Shown: positions 41,631 to 51,589 of the stretch, in pieces
Position numbering within the stretch: position 1 is the stretch's first letter
How the letters are laid out: every line of letters begins with the position of its first letter
Notes under the pieces: model-generated
What the model was told of the DNA's origin: nothing
The model's input: only the letters and a program-made list of their open reading frames with translations
Databases searched by the model: none
Assembly (NCBI RefSeq): GCF_003386285.1
Contig: NZ_QPNC01000006.1
Coordinates: 124,001 to 188,000, forward strand
DNA length: 64,000 bases
Source: Nocardiopsis sp. FIRDI 009
Lineage (GTDB): Bacteria; Actinomycetota; Actinomycetes; Streptosporangiales; Streptosporangiaceae
Direction of reading: 5' to 3'
Translations under genes and position numbers: made by a program

Positions 41631-44573
41631 TCAGCCGAGACCGAGGTCGCGGGCGCGCACGGCGGCCGCGTTGCGGTTGGACACCCCGAGCTTGGCCATG
41701 AGGTTGGTCAGGTGCACGCTCACCGTCTTCGCCGAGATGGACAGCGCCTGGCCGATCTCCCGGTTGGTACGGCCCTTGGCGACCTCGGCGAGCACCTCGG
41801 TCTCACGTCGGGTGAGCCCGGCGGGCGAACGCGTCCGGGCGGCCTCGGGGGCGGCTTCCAGGGCGGGCGGTGCCTCCTCCGCCAGCCCGTGGCGGACCCG
41901 CAGCAGGGCCGCCTGACGGCAGATGAAGGCGAGACCGTGCCGTGCCGCCGCCGCGTCCGCCTCGGCGAGGTGGGCGGCGGCACGGTCGCGGTCGCCCACG
42001 CGCAGGGCGGCCCGTGCGGCCGTCAGCAGGATCTCGGCGTGGATGACCGTTCGGCCCTGGTCCCGGGCCAGAAGCAGAGCTGCCTCACTGGCGGCCAGGG
42101 CCTCCTCGGGGTCCTGGGCGACCAGGCCCGTCAGGTGCTGGACGACCTGACGCCGACCGGGGTGGTCCGCCGCCGACCGCAACTGGTCGAGGGCCTCGCG
42201 CACCCGGGCGCGCAACTCCAGCGCCGCCTCCCTCCGGTCCGGCTCCTCGGCGAGGACGATCGCGAACTCCGCCAGGGACGGAAGCGAGACCGCGTAGAGG
42301 TCCTCCGGAAGCCGCCACAGACCGGCCACCGCCCGGTCCAGGAGATCCCTGGCGAGGTCGAACGCCTCCGCCGGGCGTCCCTCATGGACGGCGAGCCGCA
42401 CCGTGGCCAGGTGGAACGGCAGGTACTCGGTCGGCGAACTGCTGTTCTCGGGGAGCAACCGCCGGAACTCGGACATGGCCGCGCGCAGCCGGTCCACGTC
42501 CCAGCGGTGGAAGGCGAGTTCCATCGCCACGGTCAACGCCCTGGCCTGGACGACGGAGTCACCGGTGATCCGGTCCAGGAACGGCTCCACCTCGTCCAGC
42601 CGCCCCTGGGACAGGTGAAGCGCCGCCATCGCGTAGAAGAACGGTCCGCTCTGGGTGCGCGCCAGTCCCGCCTCCTCGCAGCGCCGTAACCCCTCGACCG
42701 CGTTGGCGAAGGAGTCCTCCGTCCGCCCCAGGTGTTTGAGCGCGCCGCCCCTGTTGACCAGCCCCCGCAGCTCCACCATGACGAACCCGTGCTCGCGGGC
42801 GAGCGCGATGCCCCGGTCCAGCAGGTCGAGGCCACCGCCACGGTCGTCGAATCTCGTGACACAGCCGAGTGTGATCAGCGCGTCCGCCTCGCTGCGCCGG
42901 TCGCCCACGTCCCGGGCCAGGGACAGCGCACGAGCGGCGGATCGTCGTGCCTGGTCGGCGTGCCCGCGCATCATCAGCGTGGCGGCGAAGGTGGCTCCGA
43001 TCGCGGCACGCCCCGGGTGTCCGTCCGGCAGGACGACGAACGCGTCGGCCAGGTCCTCCAGAGCGCCGTCCCGCCCCAGTTCCTTCAGGGCCTGGGCGCG
43101 GACGTGCCGGAGCCCGCTGATGAGCTCCCCCTCGGCCGGACGGGGCCCCTGGGGGTCGTGGTGGCCGTCGACTCCGAGTTCGCGCAGGCCGTCGGTGGCG
43201 TGGGCGACGGCCCGGCGCAGCGAACCGGCGACGAGGGACACCTCGGCGGCCCGGCGCAGCACCTCACCGCGCGGCTGACCGATGCGCGCGGCGGCGTCGG
43301 GGACCCGGTCCCACAGCTCCAGGACGCGTTCGAGCAGCAGCAGGTGTTCGGGGTAGGCGGCGGCGTCGGCCGCGTGGTCGGCGGCCCGCCAGGCCGAGGT
43401 GAGCGCCAGCGGCTGGTCACGCGCCTCGTGGGCGTGGTGGGCGAGCTGGATCGCCCTCTCCCTCTCGGACAGTCCCGGAACGGCCCGTTCGAGCGCCTCG
43501 GTGTAGCGGCGGTGGGCGCGGACGCGCTCGCCGGGCAGCAGGTCGGTGTAGACGGCCTCGGCGAGCAGGGCGTGGCGGAAGGAGTAGCCGGTCGCGGTCG
43601 GTCGGAGCACCTGGACGTCGGTGGCCTGCCGCAGGGCCTGGTCGAGTTCCTCCTCGGCGGTGCCCGCGCGCCGCGCCACCGCGGCCAGGACGGTGTGCTC
43701 GACGTGTTCGCCCGCCGCGGCGGCCAGGCCCAGCACCCGGCGGGCGGTGTCGGGCAGCGTCTCGACCGTGGCCAGGAGCAGGTCGCGGGGTCCGTCCGGG
43801 AGGCCGCCCCCGATCGGGTCGGGGGCGGCGAGGAGGGACTCGACGAAGAGCGGGTTGCCGCCGCTGCGCTCGTAGAGCAGGTCGACGTCGTCGGGGGCGA
43901 GCGCGCGGCCGCGCAGCCCGGCCGCCTGGGCGGCGACCTCGTCGCGGGTGAGGGGGCCGACGTCGAGCCGCCCGACCCGGGGCAGGCGCTGAAGTTCGGG
44001 GAGCAGGCGGCGCAGCGGGTGGGCGCGGTGCAGGTCGTCGGTGCGCACGCTCACCAGCAGGTGGAGGGGGACCGCGCCCAGGTTGCGCAGCAGGAAGACG
44101 AGCAGGTCGCGGGTGGAGGCGTCGGACCAGTGCAGGTCCTCGACGACCACGACGAGGCCGTCCGGCTCGGCGCGCTCCTCCAGGAAGGTCAGGACGGACT
44201 CGAAGAGCCGGGCCCGGCTCTCGTCGGCGGGGTCGGGCCGGGCGCCGAGCTCGGGGACCAGCCGGGACAGCTCGCGGGCGTGCTCGGCGGACGGCGGGGC
44301 GCCCTCCCCGCGGGCGAGGTGGCGGATCAGCGCCGTGAAGGGGGCGAAGGGGACGCCGTCCGTGCCCAGTTCGAGGCAGCCGCCCACGGCGGTGCGGGCC
44401 AGCGGGGTGCGGCGCAGGTACTCGTCGATGAGCCGGGTCTTGCCGACCCCCGCGTCTCCGCGGAGCAGCACCGCGCGGGCGCCGTCCTCGCGGGCGCGGT
44501 GTGCGTCGTCGGCGAGCCGGGCGAGGTGGTCGTCTCTGCCCACGAGGGCCGGGGGGTGCTCCTGGTCCACCAT
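41631..44573 (-). CDS. Large LuxR-type ATPase regulator, copy 2
   Basis: A 980-residue paralogue of the regulator at 32761. It has Walker A RGDAGVGKTRLI (about 39-50), Walker B LVVVVEDLHWSD (about 138-149), a helical repeat middle, and a LuxR HTH at the C-terminus (LTRRETEVLAEVAKGRTNREIG...VSNRNAAAVRARDLGLG). The start is ATG 44573; CATACT 7 nt upstream matches the arrangement before the first copy. An open frame extends upstream to 44783 but lacks similarity there. It lies 92 nt after hmp on the same strand; a link to nitric oxide stress is not evident. Confidence 0.9.
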   Translation of the reverse strand: MVDQEHPPALVGRDDHLARLADDAHRAREDGARAVLLRGDAGVGKTRLIDEYLRRTPLARTAVGGCLELGTDGVPFAPFTALIRHLARGEGAPPSAEHARELSRLVPELGARPDPADESRARLFESVLTFLEERAEPDGLVVVVEDLHWSDASTRDLLVFLLRNLGAVPLHLLVSVRTDDLHRAHPLRRLLPELQRLPRVGRLDVGPLTRDEVAAQAAGLRGRALAPDDVDLLYERSGGNPLFVESLLAAPDPIGGGLPDGPRDLLLATVETLPDTARRVLGLAAAAGEHVEHTVLAAVARRAGTAEEELDQALRQATDVQVLRPTATGYSFRHALLAEAVYTDLLPGERVRAHRRYTEALERAVPGLSERERAIQLAHHAHEARDQPLALTSAWRAADHAADAAAYPEHLLLLERVLELWDRVPDAAARIGQPRGEVLRRAAEVSLVAGSLRRAVAHATDGLRELGVDGHHDPQGPRPAEGELISGLRHVRAQALKELGRDGALEDLADAFVVLPDGHPGRAAIGATFAATLMMRGHADQARRSAARALSLARDVGDRRSEADALITLGCVTRFDDRGGGLDLLDRGIALAREHGFVMVELRGLVNRGGALKHLGRTEDSFANAVEGLRRCEEAGLARTQSGPFFYAMAALHLSQGRLDEVEPFLDRITGDSVVQARALTVAMELAFHRWDVDRLRAAMSEFRRLLPENSSSPTEYLPFHLATVRLAVHEGRPAEAFDLARDLLDRAVAGLWRLPEDLYAVSLPSLAEFAIVLAEEPDRREAALELRARVREALDQLRSAADHPGRRQVVQHLTGLVAQDPEEALAASEAALLLARDQGRTVIHAEILLTAARAALRVGDRDRAAAHLAEADAAAARHGLAFICRQAALLRVRHGLAEEAPPALEAAPEAARTRSPAGLTRRETEVLAEVAKGRTNREIGQALSISAKTVSVHLTNLMAKLGVSNRNAAAVRARDLGLG

Positions 44574-44665
44574 GCCGCCCAGTATGGCGGGTGCGTCGGT
44601 GGCGCGGTACGGAGTGCCGGGGGCGGAGGCGGCCCGGGGCCGGGCCGCCTCCGCCCCCGGGGGAC

Positions 44666-45856
44666 TCAGTCGGCGCCCAGCCACAGGTCGGGGCCGAACA
44701 CCTCGTAGTGGACGTCCCGGGCCGGGACTCCGGCCGCCAGCATCCGCGCGCGCACGTCGCGCATGAACGGCAGCGGACCGCACAGGTAGACCTCGCAGTC
44801 CTCGGGAAGGGTGATCCCGTCCAGGTCCATGCGTCCCCGGTGCGCGGTCCCCTCCCCGTCACCGGTCTCGTACCACACGTGGTGCTCGGCTCCGGGGATC
44901 CGGGCGACGAGGGCCTCCGTCTCCTCGCGGTGCGCGTGGTCCCGCGGTGAGCGGTCGGCGTGCAGGACGAGCACGCGGCGGTCGCCGCCCCGTTCCGCGA
45001 GGTGGTGCAGCATCGCCACCAGGGGGGTGCAGCCGATCCCGGCGGAGGCCAGCACGACCGGGCGGTTCCCCGCGCCGAGGACGACGTCTCCTGCGGGGGC
45101 GGACACCTCCAGGGTGTCCCCGAGTCGGAGGGTGTCGTGCAGGAACGCGGAGACCTCCCCCTCGGGCCCCTCCCCCGCGCGCAGCCGCTTGACGGTGATC
45201 CGGCGCCGCCGTCCGTCCGCGCCGGTCAGGGAGTACTGCCGCGCTTGGCGGACGCCGTCGGCCAGGCGCACCCGCACGCTCACGTACTGGCCCGGTCGGA
45301 ACTCCGGGGCGGGGTCGTCGCCCTCCGGTTCGAGGGTGAGGGAGGCCGTGTCGGGGGTCTGCGCGTGCCGTCCGACCACGCGCCAGGGACGCCAGACGTC
45401 CCCTCCGGCGCGGCCGCCCTCCGCGTACAGGCGGGACTCCAGGGCGATGAGGGCGCCGGCCATCAGCCAGTAGACCTCGTCCCAGGCGGCGACCACGTCG
45501 GGGGTGGCGGCCTCGCCCAGGACGTGGGCGATGGCGGAGAAGAGGTACTTGTGCACGATCACGTACTGGTCCTCGGTGACGCCGAGGGAGGCGTGCTTGT
45601 GCGCGATCCGGGAGAGCAGGGCGTCCGGCCGCTCGTCGGGGTGTTCCAGCAGGGCGGTGGCGAAGGCGGCGATGGACCCGGCCAACGCCCGGCGCTGTTC
45701 GCCGGAGGCCTGGTTGCCGCGGTTGAACAGGCCGTCGAGGAGTTCGGGCCGCTCGCTGAGCATCGTCTCGTAGAAGCGGGCGGTGATGGCGTCCAGCGCT
45801 CCGGCGACGGCCGGGATCGTGGCCCGCACCGTCGCCGCTGACTCGGTGGAGAGCAT
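44666..45856 (-). CDS. hmp: Flavohemoglobin (nitric oxide dioxygenase)
   Basis: Oxidises nitric oxide to nitrate using O2 and NAD(P)H. The 396 residues comprise a globin domain (about 1-145, proximal His88 in IAHKHASLGV) and a ferredoxin-reductase-like part with an FAD site RQYSLTG (about 214-220), an NAD-binding SAGIGCTPLVAML (about 275-287) and the C-terminal YLCGPLPFM and EVFGPDLW. The ATG at 45856 follows GGGAGGAC; a longer frame to 45946 crosses the operator. The upstream NsrR gene and an NsrR-like site at 45898-45920 indicate NO-inducible repression. Confidence 0.95.
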   Translation of the reverse strand: MLSTESAATVRATIPAVAGALDAITARFYETMLSERPELLDGLFNRGNQASGEQRRALAGSIAAFATALLEHPDERPDALLSRIAHKHASLGVTEDQYVIVHKYLFSAIAHVLGEAATPDVVAAWDEVYWLMAGALIALESRLYAEGGRAGGDVWRPWRVVGRHAQTPDTASLTLEPEGDDPAPEFRPGQYVSVRVRLADGVRQARQYSLTGADGRRRRITVKRLRAGEGPEGEVSAFLHDTLRLGDTLEVSAPAGDVVLGAGNRPVVLASAGIGCTPLVAMLHHLAERGGDRRVLVLHADRSPRDHAHREETEALVARIPGAEHHVWYETGDGEGTAHRGRMDLDGITLPEDCEVYLCGPLPFMRDVRARMLAAGVPARDVHYEVFGPDLWLGAD

Positions 45857-45897
45857 GCGTCCTCCCTCACCCGGGAACAGGGTCTCCCGGGACAGAT

Positions 45898-45920
45898 AAT
45901 TGGTATCTGAAATGCATATT
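45898..45920 (-). promoter_or_regulatory. NsrR-like operator in hmp promoter
   Basis: A 23-nt A+T-rich element; the minus strand reads AATATGCATTTC then AGATACCAATT. It resembles the sites bound by Streptomyces NsrR upstream of hmpA genes (ending TACCAATT). It stands out from the GC-rich surroundings and lies 42-64 nt before the hmp start. Confidence 0.6.
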
Positions 45921-45975
45921 AAATCCGCCGGAACGGTCTCCCGCACCGGGGGCGGAGAAGACGAAGATCAGCTGG

Positions 45976-46422
45976 TCAGAGCGGTTTGTCCGGTCCGGAC
46001 AACAGGGTCAGGACATCGTGGGTCGGCTGCGCCACGAGGGACTCCACGGTCACGGCGTCCAGGGACGAGTAGAAGGCCCCCCGCGCCTCGCGCAGCGCGG
46101 CGCGCAGGCGGCAGGCCGCCCGCAGCGGGCAGGGCGGATCGTCCTCGCAGCCCGCGAGGTCCCCGTCCCCCTCCAGTTCCCGGACGATCTCCCCCACCGA
46201 CACACGGCGCCCCCGGTCGGTCAGCAGCAGGCCGCCGCCCCGGCCCCGGCGGGCCTCCACCAGCCCCATCTCGGACAGGCGGGCCACGGCCTTGGCCATG
46301 TGGGTGTAGGGCACGGCGAGCATGCCCGCGGCGGTCCGGGTGGTGAGGAGTTCGCCCTCCCCCGCCACCGCGAGCCGCATGACCAGCCGCAGGGAGACGT
46401 CGGTGAAGGCGGTCAGACGCAT
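45976..46422 (-). CDS. nsrR: Rrf2-family NO sensor NsrR
   Basis: A 148-residue Rrf2 repressor. The winged helix-turn-helix lies at about 27-65 (TTRTAAGMLAVPYTHMAKAVARL then RGRGGG). Three cluster cysteines, Cys92, Cys98 and Cys104, have CX5CX5C spacing as in [4Fe-4S] NsrR. Location just upstream of hmp supports NO sensing over iron or cysteine sensing. The ATG at 46422 has GGGAGC and a TACCGT hexamer 6 nt upstream, so it is either a weak ribosome binding site or leaderless. The gene lies between the exporter gene and hmp. Confidence 0.92.
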   Translation of the reverse strand: MRLTAFTDVSLRLVMRLAVAGEGELLTTRTAAGMLAVPYTHMAKAVARLSEMGLVEARRGRGGGLLLTDRGRRVSVGEIVRELEGDGDLAGCEDDPPCPLRAACRLRAALREARGAFYSSLDAVTVESLVAQPTHDVLTLLSGPDKPL

Positions 46423-46456
46423 GCTCCCACGGTAGCCGGGCCCCGCCCCGACCGGA

Positions 46457-48067
46457 TCAGCCGGAGGTCTCCTCCTCGCGGCGGTCACCGCCCGCCACCG
46501 CCTGCTGCCCCTCGGCGGGCTGGTGCCGCCCCGCCTCACGCGGCATCCAGACGAGGACGACGACCAGGCCGAGCAGACTGATCCCCAGCGAGATGAGGGC
46601 GGCCAGGTGCAGCCCCGACATGAACGCCTCCTTGGCCGGGGCCACGAGTTGACGCCCGCCCTCTCCGACGCTCCGGGCCACCGCCAGGGTGCCCTCGATC
46701 GACTCCCCCGCCGCGTGCAGCTCCTCCGAACCGACCCGGGAGGCCCCCTCCCCCTCCGCGAACGCGTCGAGGGCCGGACCGACCTCCGCGCGGTAGCGGG
46801 TGGAGAGCACCGCCCCCAGGGTCGCCACCCCCATCGCGGTGGCGACCTGGCGGACCGTGTTCTGCACCGCGGAGGCCGCGCCGGCCCGCTCCGGCGGGAC
46901 CGCGGACATGATCGCGTCCGTGGCGGGGGTCAGCACACCCGCCATCGCCGCGGCCTGGAGGAAGAAGACCACCAGGATGAGCGGCACCGGCGTGTCCTGG
47001 CTGAGCTGGCTGAAGAACAGGAAGCTTCCGCAGGCCACCAGGACACCCGCCGCCGCGACCCTGCGCGGCCCCGCCCAGCGCACGAGCGTGGGGCTGAGCG
47101 GCGCCATGATCATCTGCCCCACGGCGGAGGGCAGCACCAGCATCCCGGCGACGAACGGCGTGAACCCGCGCACGCTCTGCCAGTAGAAGCTCAGGAAGAA
47201 GATGATCCCGGCCATGCTGAAGAACAGCACCATGATGATGGCCATGGCGACGCTGAACCGGGGCTCGCGGAAGAAGCGGACGTCCAGTGACGGGTCGGGC
47301 GTACGCGACTCGTGCAGGAGGAAGAGCCCGATCAGGGCCGCCCCCGCGACGAGCGCGCCGTACACGTCCACGTCGGTCAGGGACGCCCGCTCCCCCGCGG
47401 TGATGATGCCGTAGATGAGCAGCACCAGTCCGGGGACGGACAGCAGTACGCCCAGCACGTCCGGCCGCCCGGGGTCGGGGTCCCGCGACTCCGGGATGAG
47501 GAGGAACACCAGGGCGAGCCCCAGCAGGACGAACGGCACGTTGATGAGGAAGATCGACCCCCACCAGAAGTTCACCAGCAGCAGGCCGCCCGCCGTCGGT
47601 CCGATCGCCAGGGCCAGGCCCACCGAGCCCGCCCAGATCCCGATCGCCCGGCCACGCTGCTCGGGCGGGAACACGTGGGTGATGATCGACAGCGTCTGCG
47701 GCATCACCATGGACGCGCCCAGGCCCATGGCCGCGCGGGCGAGGATGAGCTGCTCGGGCGAGCCGGAGTAGGCCGAGGCCGCCGACGAGGCGCCGAACAC
47801 CACCAGGCCGCAGACCAACAGGCGGCGACGTCCCCACCGGTCCCCCAGCACCCCGAAGGTGAACAGCAGGCCGGCGAACACCAGCGTGTAGGAGTTGATC
47901 GCCCACGCCAGCTCCGACTGGCTGGCCCCCACTCCGGCCTCGGGGTCCGACAGCGTGCGCAGCGCGACGTTGAGGATCGTGTTGTCGGCGACGATCACCA
48001 ACAGACAGATGATGAGCACGGCGAGCGCGCCCCACCTACGCCGGTACGCCGTCCGCGAGTCCAACAT
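46457..48067 (-). CDS. DHA2-type multidrug exporter (MFS)
   Basis: A 536-residue proton-coupled transporter with 14 predicted membrane helices. It shows motif A GDRWGRRRLL (about 76-85), the early NTILNVAL motif (about 29-36) and a motif C-like GPTAGGLLL (about 155-163) of drug-proton antiporters. The large extracytoplasmic region before the last helix (about 430-500) is usual for DHA2. The ATG at 48067 follows GGAGGTGGG. It lies 34 nt upstream of nsrR on the same strand. The substrate is unknown. Confidence 0.92.
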   Translation of the reverse strand: MLDSRTAYRRRWGALAVLIICLLVIVADNTILNVALRTLSDPEAGVGASQSELAWAINSYTLVFAGLLFTFGVLGDRWGRRRLLVCGLVVFGASSAASAYSGSPEQLILARAAMGLGASMVMPQTLSIITHVFPPEQRGRAIGIWAGSVGLALAIGPTAGGLLLVNFWWGSIFLINVPFVLLGLALVFLLIPESRDPDPGRPDVLGVLLSVPGLVLLIYGIITAGERASLTDVDVYGALVAGAALIGLFLLHESRTPDPSLDVRFFREPRFSVAMAIIMVLFFSMAGIIFFLSFYWQSVRGFTPFVAGMLVLPSAVGQMIMAPLSPTLVRWAGPRRVAAAGVLVACGSFLFFSQLSQDTPVPLILVVFFLQAAAMAGVLTPATDAIMSAVPPERAGAASAVQNTVRQVATAMGVATLGAVLSTRYRAEVGPALDAFAEGEGASRVGSEELHAAGESIEGTLAVARSVGEGGRQLVAPAKEAFMSGLHLAALISLGISLLGLVVVLVWMPREAGRHQPAEGQQAVAGGDRREEETSG

Positions 48068-48339
48068 CCCACCTCCGTGCCAGGGTTCCAGGGAATGATC
48101 CCACGACGCGAACCGGTTGTATCCCGAGGAATACGGCGTAACGGCGGCATGCGATGATGCTGGCGTGCGGTACCGGTCGCGCACCGAACGGTGGTGCGGC
48201 TCCCCGTTGCCGCGCAGGTACGGTCCCGCCCGGGACCGCCCGGCCCCCCGGGGCCTCCCCGCGCGCCCGCGCGGGACGATCTCATCCACACGTCCGGGGA
48301 CACCACACGGTGCTTCGAGACAACGGAGGAAGACACACC

Positions 48340-49194
48340 ATGACCACCTCGACCAAGACCCCCTCCGACGGGAAGACCCTGTACGGCGGGGTCACCAGCC
48401 GACGCGTCACCGTCCGCGACCTGGCCGCGGCCAAGAAGCGCGGCGAGCGCTGGCCGATGCTGACCGCCTACGATGCCCTCACCTCCCGGATCTTCGACGA
48501 GGCGGGGATTCCCGTCCTGCTCGTCGGCGACTCCGCCGCCAACGTCGTCTACGGCTACGACACCACGGTGCCGGTGACCATGGACGAACTGGTTCCGCTG
48601 ACCGCCGCCGTGTCCCGCTCCACCCGGCGGGCCATGGTCGTGGCCGACCTGCCCTTCGGGGCCTACCAGGGGTCGCCCCAGCAGGCGCTGGAGGCGGCGA
48701 CCCGCTTCATGAAGGAGGGCCGGGCCCAGGCGGTGAAGCTGGAGGGAGGCCACGCGGTCTCCCCCCAGGTGGAGCTGCTCGTCTCGGCCGGGATCCCCGT
48801 GATGGGCCACCTCGGCCTGACCCCGCAGTCGGTGAACACCCTCGGCGGTTACCGGGTCCAGGGGCGCGGGGAGGCCGCAGCCGGGCTGCTCAAGGACGCC
48901 AAGGAGCTGGAGCGCGCGGGCGCGTTCTCCGTCGTTCTGGAGTGCGTCCCCGCCGACCTGGCCGCCCAGATCACCGAGCAGCTGAGCATCCCGACCATCG
49001 GTATCGGCGCGGGTCCGTCCACGGACGCCCAGGTGCTGGTCTGGCAGGACATGGCCGGGCTCAGCCCCAAGGTGGCCAAGTTCGTCAAGACCTACGCCAG
49101 CCTCGCCGACACGCTGCGTGAGGCCGCGTCCGACTTCGCGGACGAGGTCGTGGGCGGCGCCTTCCCCGAGGAGCGCCACTCCTACGCCGGCTGA
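48340..49194 (+). CDS. panB: 3-methyl-2-oxobutanoate hydroxymethyltransferase
   Basis: The first committed enzyme of pantothenate synthesis, adding a hydroxymethyl group from methylenetetrahydrofolate to ketoisovalerate. The 284 residues show [26 protein letters not shown] (split motifs at about 49-73), metal-binding Asp in [13 protein letters not shown] and [11 protein letters not shown]. The ATG at 48340 follows GGAGGAAG by about 8 nt. It is monocistronic; no other pan genes are present. A hairpin follows. Confidence 0.95.
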   Translation: MTTSTKTPSDGKTLYGGVTSRRVTVRDLAAAKKRGERWPMLTAYDALTSRIFDEAGIPVLLVGDSAANVVYGYDTTVPVTMDELVPLTAAVSRSTRRAMVVADLPFGAYQGSPQQALEAATRFMKEGRAQAVKLEGGHAVSPQVELLVSAGIPVMGHLGLTPQSVNTLGGYRVQGRGEAAAGLLKDAKELERAGAFSVVLECVPADLAAQITEQLSIPTIGIGAGPSTDAQVLVWQDMAGLSPKVAKFVKTYASLADTLREAASDFADEVVGGAFPEERHSYAG

Positions 49195-49222
49195 CCGGAG
49201 CCGGGTCCGCCCCGGCCCCACG

Positions 49223-49254
49223 CCGCCGGTCGGGACATCCGCCCCGGCCGGCGG
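49223..49254 (+). terminator. Terminator after panB
   Basis: A 12-bp stem (49223-49234 with 49243-49254, one T-G wobble) with an 8-nt loop. Confidence 0.7.
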
Positions 49255-49308
49255 TGCCGTGTCCGGGTCCGGACCCGGCAGGGTGTGCTCCGGGCTACTT
49301 TCCGAACG

Positions 49309-49322
49309 GTACTCGGTAGTAC
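49309..49322. promoter_or_regulatory. GTACT/AGTAC dyad before F420 oxidoreductase
   Basis: A perfect 5-bp-arm inverted repeat GTACT-CGGT-AGTAC, 55 nt before the start codon. It is the size of a small TetR-type operator. No adjacent regulator gene is present. Confidence 0.4.
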
Positions 49323-49377
49323 AGTCGCTGCGTACCCAGCACCGACACGGGCCGGGACCGGCCCGCCGGGAGGACAG

Positions 49378-50418
49378 ATGCGCATCTCGATGCCGCTCCA
49401 GTACGCGGGCGAGCCCAAGGCCGCCGTGGACCAGGTGGTCGAACTGGAGAAGGCCGGCCTGGACACCGTGTGGGTGGCCGAGGCGTACGGGTTCGACAGC
49501 CCCACGCTGATGGGTTACATCGCGGCCCGCACCGAGACGGTGTCGATCGGCTCCGCCATCCTGCCGCTGTACACCCGTACCCCGAGCCTGGTGGCGATGA
49601 CCGCCGCCGGACTGGACGACCTGTCCGGCGGGCGCGCGATCCTCGGCCTGGGCGCCAGCGGCCCCCAGGTGATCGAGGGGTGGCACGGTGTCCCCTACAC
49701 CAAGCCCCTGGCGCGTACCCGCGAGACGATCGAGATCTGCCGGAGGATCTGGGCGCGGGAGGAGCCTCTCACCCACGACGGGGCGGTCTTCCAGCTCCCG
49801 CTGCCCCCGGACCGGGGCACCGGCCTGGGCAAGCCGCTCAAGATCATCAACCACCCCGTGCGTCCCGAGATCCCCGTCTACGTCGCCGCGCTGGGCGAGA
49901 AGAACGTCCAGATGACCGCCGAGATCGCCGACGGGTGGCTCCCCCACCTGTTCGTCCCGGAGAAGGCCGAGGCCGTCTGGGGTGAGGCCCTCGCCAAGGG
50001 GAGGGCCCGGCGCGACCCCTCCCTGGGGGAGTTGGAGATCTCCGCCGGCGGCCTGCTGGCCATCGGCGAGGGCGAGGACACCAAGCGGCTGCTCGACCTC
50101 GTCCGCCCGATGATCGCGCTGTACGTGGGCGGTATGGGCGCCAAGGGGAAGAACTTCTACAACACCCTGGCCCGCCGGTACGGCTACGAGGAGGCCGCGG
50201 AGACCATCCAGGACCTGTACCTGGAGGGCCGCAAGGACGAGGCCGCCGCGGCGGTGCCCGACGAGTTCGTCGAACTGACCAACCTGGTCGGCCCGGAGTC
50301 CTACGTACGCGAGCGGGTGGAGGCCTTCCGCGCGGCGGGCGTGACCAGGCTCAACGTCACCCCGGTGGGCGGGGACCCGGTCGCGCTCGTCGAGCGGGTC
50401 AAGGACTGGGTGTCCTGA
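49378..50418 (+). CDS. F420-dependent LLM-class oxidoreductase
   Basis: A 346-residue bacterial-luciferase-fold enzyme of the F420-dependent class. Motifs are [22 protein letters not shown] near the N-terminus (about 33-54), [20 protein letters not shown] (about 83-102) and a C-terminal [13 protein letters not shown]. It most likely reduces or oxidises a small organic substrate with F420H2. The ATG at 49378 follows GGGAGGACAG. It is convergent with the F420:NADP reductase, with a shared terminator. The substrate is unknown. Confidence 0.9.
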   Translation: MRISMPLQYAGEPKAAVDQVVELEKAGLDTVWVAEAYGFDSPTLMGYIAARTETVSIGSAILPLYTRTPSLVAMTAAGLDDLSGGRAILGLGASGPQVIEGWHGVPYTKPLARTRETIEICRRIWAREEPLTHDGAVFQLPLPPDRGTGLGKPLKIINHPVRPEIPVYVAALGEKNVQMTAEIADGWLPHLFVPEKAEAVWGEALAKGRARRDPSLGELEISAGGLLAIGEGEDTKRLLDLVRPMIALYVGGMGAKGKNFYNTLARRYGYEEAAETIQDLYLEGRKDEAAAAVPDEFVELTNLVGPESYVRERVEAFRAAGVTRLNVTPVGGDPVALVERVKDWVS

Positions 50419-50426
50419 CCCGGCGC

Positions 50427-50456
50427 GGACGCCCCCGCCCCGGGTCGGGGGCGTCC
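50427..50456. terminator. Bidirectional terminator
   Basis: An 11-bp perfect stem (50427-50437 with 50446-50456), 8-nt loop, between the convergent oxidoreductase and F420 reductase genes. Confidence 0.82.
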
Positions 50457-50458
50457 CC

Positions 50459-51154
50459 TCACAGTCCGGTGATCCGGATCCCCGCGTGGGTCCTGTAGCG
50501 GCGGTTGACCGCGATGATGTTGGCGGTGAGCGCCTCGACCTGGTGGGCGTTGCGGAGCCTGCCGCCGAACACCCCGCGCACCCCGGGGATGCGCTCGGCC
50601 AGGGCGCGCACCTCGTCGGTGGCCGCCCGGTCCTCGCCCAGCACCAGCACGTCGAGGTCGACCGTGTCCACGTCCGGGTCGAGCAGAACCACGGCGGACA
50701 CGTGGTGGAAGGCCGCGGTCACCCGGCTGTCCGGCAGCACCTCGGCGGCCTGTTGGGCGGCGCTGCCCTCGGGGACGTCGAGCGCGAAAGGCCCGCGCTT
50801 GTCGAACCCGAGCGGGTTCACGCAGTCCACGACGATCTTGCCCGCCAGGGTGTCGGCCAGGGCGGCGAGCAGCTCGCGGTGTCCGTCCCAGGGCACGGCG
50901 ACGATGACGATGTCACCGGCGGCCGCCGCCTCGGCGTTGGACAGACCCCGGACGTCGATCTCGGTCTTCTCGGCTGCGACCAGGTCGGCGGCGACGGCCG
51001 CGGCGCGCTCGGCGTTGCGGGAGCCGATGATGACGCCGTGCCCGGCCAGGGCGAACCTGCGGGCCAGGCCCCGGCCCTGGTCACCCGTTCCGCCGAGGAC
51101 GGCGATCTTCCTGTCCGCGATGTCGACGCCCTGGGGCATGGTCGGTTCGGTCAT
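50459..51154 (-). CDS. npdG: F420H2:NADP+ oxidoreductase
   Basis: A 231-residue Rossmann enzyme exchanging hydride between NADPH and coenzyme F420. Motifs are [21 protein letters not shown] (about 18-38), GSRNAERA (NADPH phosphate binding), [11 protein letters not shown] (about 82-92) and [20 protein letters not shown] (about 201-220). The ATG at 51154 follows GGGAGGAAG by 6 nt. It would feed reduced F420 to enzymes such as its convergent LLM neighbour. Confidence 0.93.
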   Translation of the reverse strand: MTEPTMPQGVDIADRKIAVLGGTGDQGRGLARRFALAGHGVIIGSRNAERAAAVAADLVAAEKTEIDVRGLSNAEAAAAGDIVIVAVPWDGHRELLAALADTLAGKIVVDCVNPLGFDKRGPFALDVPEGSAAQQAAEVLPDSRVTAAFHHVSAVVLLDPDVDTVDLDVLVLGEDRAATDEVRALAERIPGVRGVFGGRLRNAHQVEALTANIIAVNRRYRTHAGIRITGL

Positions 51155-51283
51155 CGGGCTTCCTCCCGGATGAGGTGGTCGGTGACAAAGTCGTGGGCGC
51201 CGCGGCGCCGCCCCTCCCCTCCGGGAGGGGGACCAGCGCCGATCCTGCCAGAGGGCGCGGACCGGGGAACACGCGCCCCGGGC

Positions 51284-51463
51284 TCAGCGTTCGTCCTCCG
51301 CCTCCCACTCCTCGTTGCGCTCGGCCGCGATGGCGAGCGCCCGCGCCGCCGTCGCCTCGGTCTCGTAGGGTCCCATGCGTTCCCGGTTGGGGCAGCCCGG
51401 TCCCTGTTCGACGCGCATGTGCTTCAGGCAGTACCACCAGTCGCCGGTGTGTGTCTCGCTCAT
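51284..51463 (-). CDS. Small conserved actinobacterial protein with WYCLKH motif
   Basis: A 59-residue soluble protein with [25 protein letters not shown] followed by an acidic alanine-rich helix ending EERNEEWE-like. The two cysteines and His could bind metal. Close relatives appear widely as uncharacterised small proteins in streptomycetes and allies. The ATG at 51463 is preceded by GGGAGGCGGG. It is divergent from map, 126 nt away. The function is unknown. Confidence 0.7.
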   Translation of the reverse strand: MSETHTGDWWYCLKHMRVEQGPGCPNRERMGPYETEATAARALAIAAERNEEWEAEDER

Positions 51464-51589
51464 CGTCGCCCGCCTCCCGTCGTCCCGAACGGATGTCGGG
51501 CACCTACCCGCGGTGGGGTGCCCCTCACACCCGCCGGGCCTGGATCGTCGAACTCGGACGGTGGTGGGCACGAACTAGAATCTGTGCCC

